NCBI GenBank assembly: GCA_041678625.1
Contig: JBAYNS010000056.1
Coordinates: forward strand, 1-7,359
From: JBAYNS01 sp041678625
GTDB taxonomy: Bacteria > Patescibacteriota > Gracilibacteria > Peribacterales > Peribacteraceae
Length of the DNA: 7,359 nucleotides
Direction: 5' to 3'
Shown here: piece by piece, positions 4,666 to 7,359 of the stretch
Layout: the number at the start of each line of letters is the position of its first letter
Numbering within the stretch: position 1 is the stretch's first letter
The notes under the pieces: generated by a model
What the model saw: only the letters and a program-made list of their open reading frames with translations
Told to the model about the DNA's origin: nothing
Databases searched by the model: none
Made by a program: the position numbers and the translations under genes

Positions 4666-6497
4666 TGTTCTGCTGCGGTTGTGATCGTTTCCGGTCCCCC
4701 CTCAATCACAGCTTTAATGCGCCGTACACCCGCAGAGGAACTCTCCTCTTTCTTGATCGTGAAACTTCCGATCATGCCGGTACGCGCCACATGCGGACCT
4801 CCGCAGATCTCTTTCGAGAATATGTTGTCACCTTCACCAACAACGTACACCTTCACGTCACTCCCGTAGCGATCGTCAAACACACCGATAGCTCCTTCTT
4901 TCTTTGCTCCTGCCACATCCGTGACGTGATAGGAAATAGGCAGATCTGCTTTAATTGCTTCATTCACGAGTTTTTCCACTTCCGCAAGTTGTTCAAGAGT
5001 CATCTTCTCCCCGTGAGAAAAATCGAAGCGCAACCGCTCTGCCGTAATATTCGATCCTTTCTGGTACACGTGGTCACCCAGTACTTGTCTGAGCGCCGCA
5101 TTCAACAAGTGTGTTGCGGTGTGGAGCTTGGTCGTCTCGGCGGACTGGTCCGCAAGTCCGCCGCTGAATCGCTGCGCCGCACCGGCGCGCGAGAGTTCCT
5201 GATGTGCTTCGAAAGCTTTAGTAAAACCAGCTTCATCTACGTGCAAACCTTTCTCTGCAGCCATTTCTTTCGTCAATTCCAGCGGGAACCCGTACGTGTC
5301 GTACAAGTGGAAGGCAGTGATGCCATCAATGGATGTTCCGGCATCCTTCACTGCTTTCTCGAACTGCTTCATTCCTTCTTTCAGTGCTTTGCTAAACTGC
5401 TCTTCCTCATTACTCAGAGCATCGCGGATCTCTTTTTCCTTCTTCTGCACGTGACCATATATATGTCCATATTGCTCAATGACCGCGTCAGCGATTGTCG
5501 GAGTGAAAGATCCGTCAGATTCGATTCTCAGTTGCCGTGCAGAACGAATGGCGCGACGAATCAGACGGCGCAACACGTATCCTTGGTCAACATTCGATGG
5601 CAGGATGCCATCAGCAATGATAAACGTTGCTGCTTTGATGTGATCGACGATGATGCGAAGATGTCGCTCATCCTTTGCATCTGCGAGCGAGCGCACGCGA
5701 TCCACAATCGGCTGCATACGGTCGGTCTCGTACACTGTTGGAACACCCTGAAGCACTGCCGCTGTCCGCTCGAGCCCCATCCCTGTATCCACATTCTTCT
5801 GTTGTAGAGGCTCAAAAACATATTCTTTTTCTTCTTTTAAATCCTTTAACTCTTTTACTTCCTTTCGGTTGTATTGCATGAAAACATCGTTCCAGATTTC
5901 CAACCAATCATCCTCGTTCATCTGCGGATTCCCATGAGGATCACCTTTACCGATCCAGAAGAACATTTCGGTATCGGGTCCACAGGGGCCTGTCTGCCCC
6001 GCCGGCCCCCACCAGTTGTCCTTCTTCGGCAGGAAACCAATGCGCTCCTCCGGAATGCCCATTTTTTTCCAATGTCCTGCAGCTTCCTCATCCTTTGGTG
6101 CGTCGTTATCTCCGCAAAAGCATGTGACTGCGAGCATCTCTTGCGGAATCTCCAGTACCTCCGTCAGGAATTCGTAACTCATCTCTATAGCTCCTTCTTT
6201 GAAGTAGTCACCCAGGCTCCAGTTCCCCAGCATCTCGAAAAATGTGAGGTGACTCATATCACCCACCTCATCGATGTCCTGCGTGCGGATGCAGCGTTGC
6301 ACATCCGTCAGCCGCTTGCCGCCGGGATGTGCTTCACCCAGCAAATAGGGGACCAAAGGGTGCATTCCGGCAGTGGTGAAAAGTACTGTCGGATCGTTCT
6401 CTGGTATCAGTGGTGCACCGGGTATGACCGTGTGATTCTTTGATGCGAAGAAGTCGAGGTATGCCTGCCGGATATCGTCTGTACTAAGATGTTGCAT
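4662..6497 (-). CDS. alaS: alanyl-tRNA synthetase, short form without the C-Ala domain
   Basis: This 611-aa enzyme attaches alanine to tRNA-Ala in the cytoplasm. The class II core is complete: IRQAYLDFFASKNHTVIPGA (9-28), NDPTVLFTTAGMHPL (34-48), RCIRTQDIDEVG then HLTFFEMLGNWS (68-94, motif 2 region), GPAGQTGPCGPDTE (164-177) and DTGMGLER (237-244, motif 3). The tRNA-recognition region follows (about 245-450). The editing domain has the zinc ligands HTATH (459-463) and CGGPH (565-569) and ends with SSSAGVRRIKAVIEG. The protein stops about 25 residues later, whereas typical bacterial AlaRS (about 875 aa) continues with coiled-coil, DHHA1 and C-Ala domains. Short AlaRS is known in CPR bacteria, so this is probably natural, and the ATGA overlap with the next gene argues against a frameshift. 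A purine-only Lys/Glu insert lies at 211-226. The ATG at 6497 immediately follows the TGA of an in-phase mini-ORF, and no Shine-Dalgarno sequence is seen. Confidence 0.95.
   Translation of the reverse strand: MQHLSTDDIRQAYLDFFASKNHTVIPGAPLIPENDPTVLFTTAGMHPLVPYLLGEAHPGGKRLTDVQRCIRTQDIDEVGDMSHLTFFEMLGNWSLGDYFKEGAIEMSYEFLTEVLEIPQEMLAVTCFCGDNDAPKDEEAAGHWKKMGIPEERIGFLPKKDNWWGPAGQTGPCGPDTEMFFWIGKGDPHGNPQMNEDDWLEIWNDVFMQYNRKEVKELKDLKEEKEYVFEPLQQKNVDTGMGLERTAAVLQGVPTVYETDRMQPIVDRVRSLADAKDERHLRIIVDHIKAATFIIADGILPSNVDQGYVLRRLIRRAIRSARQLRIESDGSFTPTIADAVIEQYGHIYGHVQKKEKEIRDALSNEEEQFSKALKEGMKQFEKAVKDAGTSIDGITAFHLYDTYGFPLELTKEMAAEKGLHVDEAGFTKAFEAHQELSRAGAAQRFSGGLADQSAETTKLHTATHLLNAALRQVLGDHVYQKGSNITAERLRFDFSHGEKMTLEQLAEVEKLVNEAIKADLPISYHVTDVAGAKKEGAIGVFDDRYGSDVKVYVVGEGDNIFSKEICGGPHVARTGMIGSFTIKKEESSSAGVRRIKAVIEGGPETITTAAEQ
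6467..6497 (-). repeat. direct repeat copy A: start of alaS
   Basis: This 31-base stretch covers the first ten codons of alaS (MQHLSTDDIR). It matches 26 of 31 bases with copy B at 6572-6602. The shared core TCTTAGTACAGA (minus strand) is identical. The copies are 105 bases apart, exactly 35 codons, and keep the same phase. Confidence 0.7.
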
Positions 6498-6602
6498 TCA
6501 TTCTGCGGAAGGAGACGCTGCTGACAGCGAGGTCCGCCGAAGCCCCGAGCATAGCCGAGGGGCGTAGGTGGGCCGGATGTCATCTGTACTAAGAGCTTTC
6601 AT
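6498..6602 (-). CDS. 34-codon mini-ORF, relic of a duplicated alaS start
   Basis: From the ATG at 6602 the frame reads MKALSTDDIRPTYAPRLCSG and continues LRRTSLSAASPSAE, then TGA, directly abutting the alaS ATG (TGAATG). The first ten residues repeat those of AlaRS (MQHLSTDDIR). The rest is translated palindromic element and spacer, so this is not a protein family. It may be a leftover of an earlier alaS start disrupted by the element, or it may act as a leader frame that couples translation into alaS. No Shine-Dalgarno sequence is visible before it. Confidence 0.35.
   Translation of the reverse strand: MKALSTDDIRPTYAPRLCSGLRRTSLSAASPSAE
6531..6574. repeat. 44-bp imperfect palindromic element upstream of alaS
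   Basis: On the plus strand GGTCCGCC (6531-6538) pairs with GGTGGGCC (6567-6574) over all eight positions if two G-T wobbles are allowed. Nested inside, GCCCC (6542-6546) pairs with GGGGC (6559-6563). The inner 19 bases (6545-6563) match the repeat in the methyltransferase gene at 15 of 19 positions. The wobble pattern means the hairpin is better as plus-strand RNA than as minus-strand RNA. Confidence 0.65.
6572..6602 (-). repeat. direct repeat copy B: duplicated alaS start
   Basis: This is a degenerate second copy of the alaS 5' end (26 of 31 bases equal to 6467-6497). It includes an in-phase ATG and encodes MKALSTDDIR. It ends at the palindromic element: after the tenth codon the sequence switches from alaS to element sequence. 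Confidence 0.7.
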
Positions 6603-6727
6603 ACGAGAGCAAAGCATAGCAAGGCTCTGCGATACGGGCGAGCCGATCCTGTAAGAAAGTGTCTGCATAAGATCTGGTGCTCTTGTGCTTGCTAAAAGCC
6701 GGAAAAAGTACTAAAAATAATAAACTC

Positions 6728-7359
6728 ATGTCTGATGTTCTAGATGCATTTGAGGCAGAATTCGATGGAGAAACTCTCCCGATTAGTTTTTCTGTGGAGC
6801 ACAAAAATGACGATATAGATCAGGAATTAGAAAATACAGATGATGAGGCAGAGAAACCGGCAAGGCGTAACAATGGAGAGCAATGGAATGATGATCCAGT
6901 GAAACTCTACCTCACACAGATGGGAAAGATTCCGCTTTTAAAGCGAGCAGAAGAAATAGCGCTTGCAAAAAGAATAGAAGAATCACGTGCGCGCTTTCGT
7001 GCAGAAATATTGCAGTGCGATGCAGTTCTTGGAAGAGCTTGCAGCGTTCTCCATAGAGCAGAAAAAGGAGAACTGCGTTTTGATCGGACAATGAGAATAT
7101 CGGTTACAGAAAATCTGGAGAGGAATCAGATACTCGACCGTCTGGCCCCCAATCTCCATACAGTGGATGCGCTGCGGAAGCGCAATGCACATGACTATCA
7201 GACGGCAATGGCTGTTTCCCGGCCATCTGATGATCGTATAGAAGCATGGAAGCGTCTTGGTAGAAGCAAACAACATGGGGCAACACTCATTGAAGAGTTA
7301 GGTTTACGGACGAACCGTCTTCAGCCACTCTTTAAAGAATTGGAGGAGATCAGCTGCTA
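6728..7359 (+). CDS. rpoD: primary RNA polymerase sigma factor (sigma-70), N-terminal part
   Basis: The frame opens at ATG 6728 and stays open to the window end (210 codons plus two bases), so the gene is cut. It encodes the N-terminus of a housekeeping sigma factor. Residues 1-55 are acidic and low in complexity (a reduced region 1.1). Residues 56-85 (DPVKLYLTQMGKIPLLKRAE and on to KRIE) are a clear region 1.2, which contacts the discriminator DNA. Residues 86-210 are a helical, charged stretch containing ELRFDRTMRISVTENLERNQ (115-134), the type of spacer between regions 1.2 and 2 seen in sigma factors of Planctomycetes-like form. The core-binding and promoter-recognition regions 2-4 lie beyond the window. 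It is divergent from alaS. No strong Shine-Dalgarno sequence is seen; TTGCTA (6689) and TAAAAA (6712), 17 bases apart, are a poor promoter candidate. Confidence 0.92.
   Translation, partial: MSDVLDAFEAEFDGETLPISFSVEHKNDDIDQELENTDDEAEKPARRNNGEQWNDDPVKLYLTQMGKIPLLKRAEEIALAKRIEESRARFRAEILQCDAVLGRACSVLHRAEKGELRFDRTMRISVTENLERNQILDRLAPNLHTVDALRKRNAHDYQTAMAVSRPSDDRIEAWKRLGRSKQHGATLIEELGLRTNRLQPLFKELEEISC

Noticed and set aside
5139..5162. Perfect 8-bp inverted repeat GGCGGACT/AGTCCGCC within alaS
   Set aside because: It encodes the conserved GGLADQSAE stretch before HTATH in the editing domain, so coding constraint explains it. It does not match the repeat core at 1105 or 6545.
4626..5807. Long plus-strand open frame (393 codons) opposite alaS
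   Set aside because: It lies antisense to a clearly conserved alaS, its translation is rich in Cys, His and Phe without any domain, and it has no ribosome site. It is a shadow.

Overview
The window looks like chromosomal DNA of a candidate-phyla-radiation (Patescibacteria) bacterium, possibly of the Peribacteria/Peregrinibacteria type. This is an inference. It rests on a short alanyl-tRNA synthetase without its C-terminal domain, a tRNA gene split by a group I intron, short palindromic repeats sitting inside or against coding sequence, tight ATGA gene overlaps and mid-range GC. TGA ends several genes at natural ends, so the UGA-Gly code of Gracilibacteria/Absconditabacteria is not in use.

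Positions 1-613, minus strand: the 5' half of a tRNA gene, most likely tRNA-Asn(GUU), is interrupted after anticodon position 35 by a group I intron that runs off the window at position 1. Helices P1, P2, P3, P4, P5, P6 and P8 and the 5' strand of P7 can be traced by hand. A small HNH homing-endonuclease reading frame begins in the P1 loop and runs through the P1 guide sequence, P2 and P3, ending at the edge of P4. It is frameshifted in a run of five A.

Positions 614-732: a short intergenic stretch with a terminator-like hairpin for the operon that ends at 733, a second hairpin and a weak promoter candidate for the tRNA.

Positions 733-6497, minus strand: four genes in one direction, transcribed as alaS (short alanyl-tRNA synthetase), an exported/membrane-anchored protein of unknown function, a polytopic GT-C-like glycosyltransferase and a Trm11-like RNA methyltransferase. 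The first three are joined by ATGA overlaps. The fourth follows after a gap of about 65 bases. The operon mixes translation genes (alaS, the likely tRNA methylase) with envelope sugar-transfer genes.

Positions 6498-6727: a divergent intergenic region with an imperfect copy of the alaS start, a 44-bp palindromic element and an in-phase 34-codon mini-ORF whose TGA abuts the alaS ATG.

Positions 6728-7359, plus strand: the start of a primary sigma factor (rpoD), cut by the window end.

The most notable part is the tRNA/intron/HNH locus. Second are the palindromic repeats, one of which is translated inside the methyltransferase while the other lies at the duplicated start of alaS.
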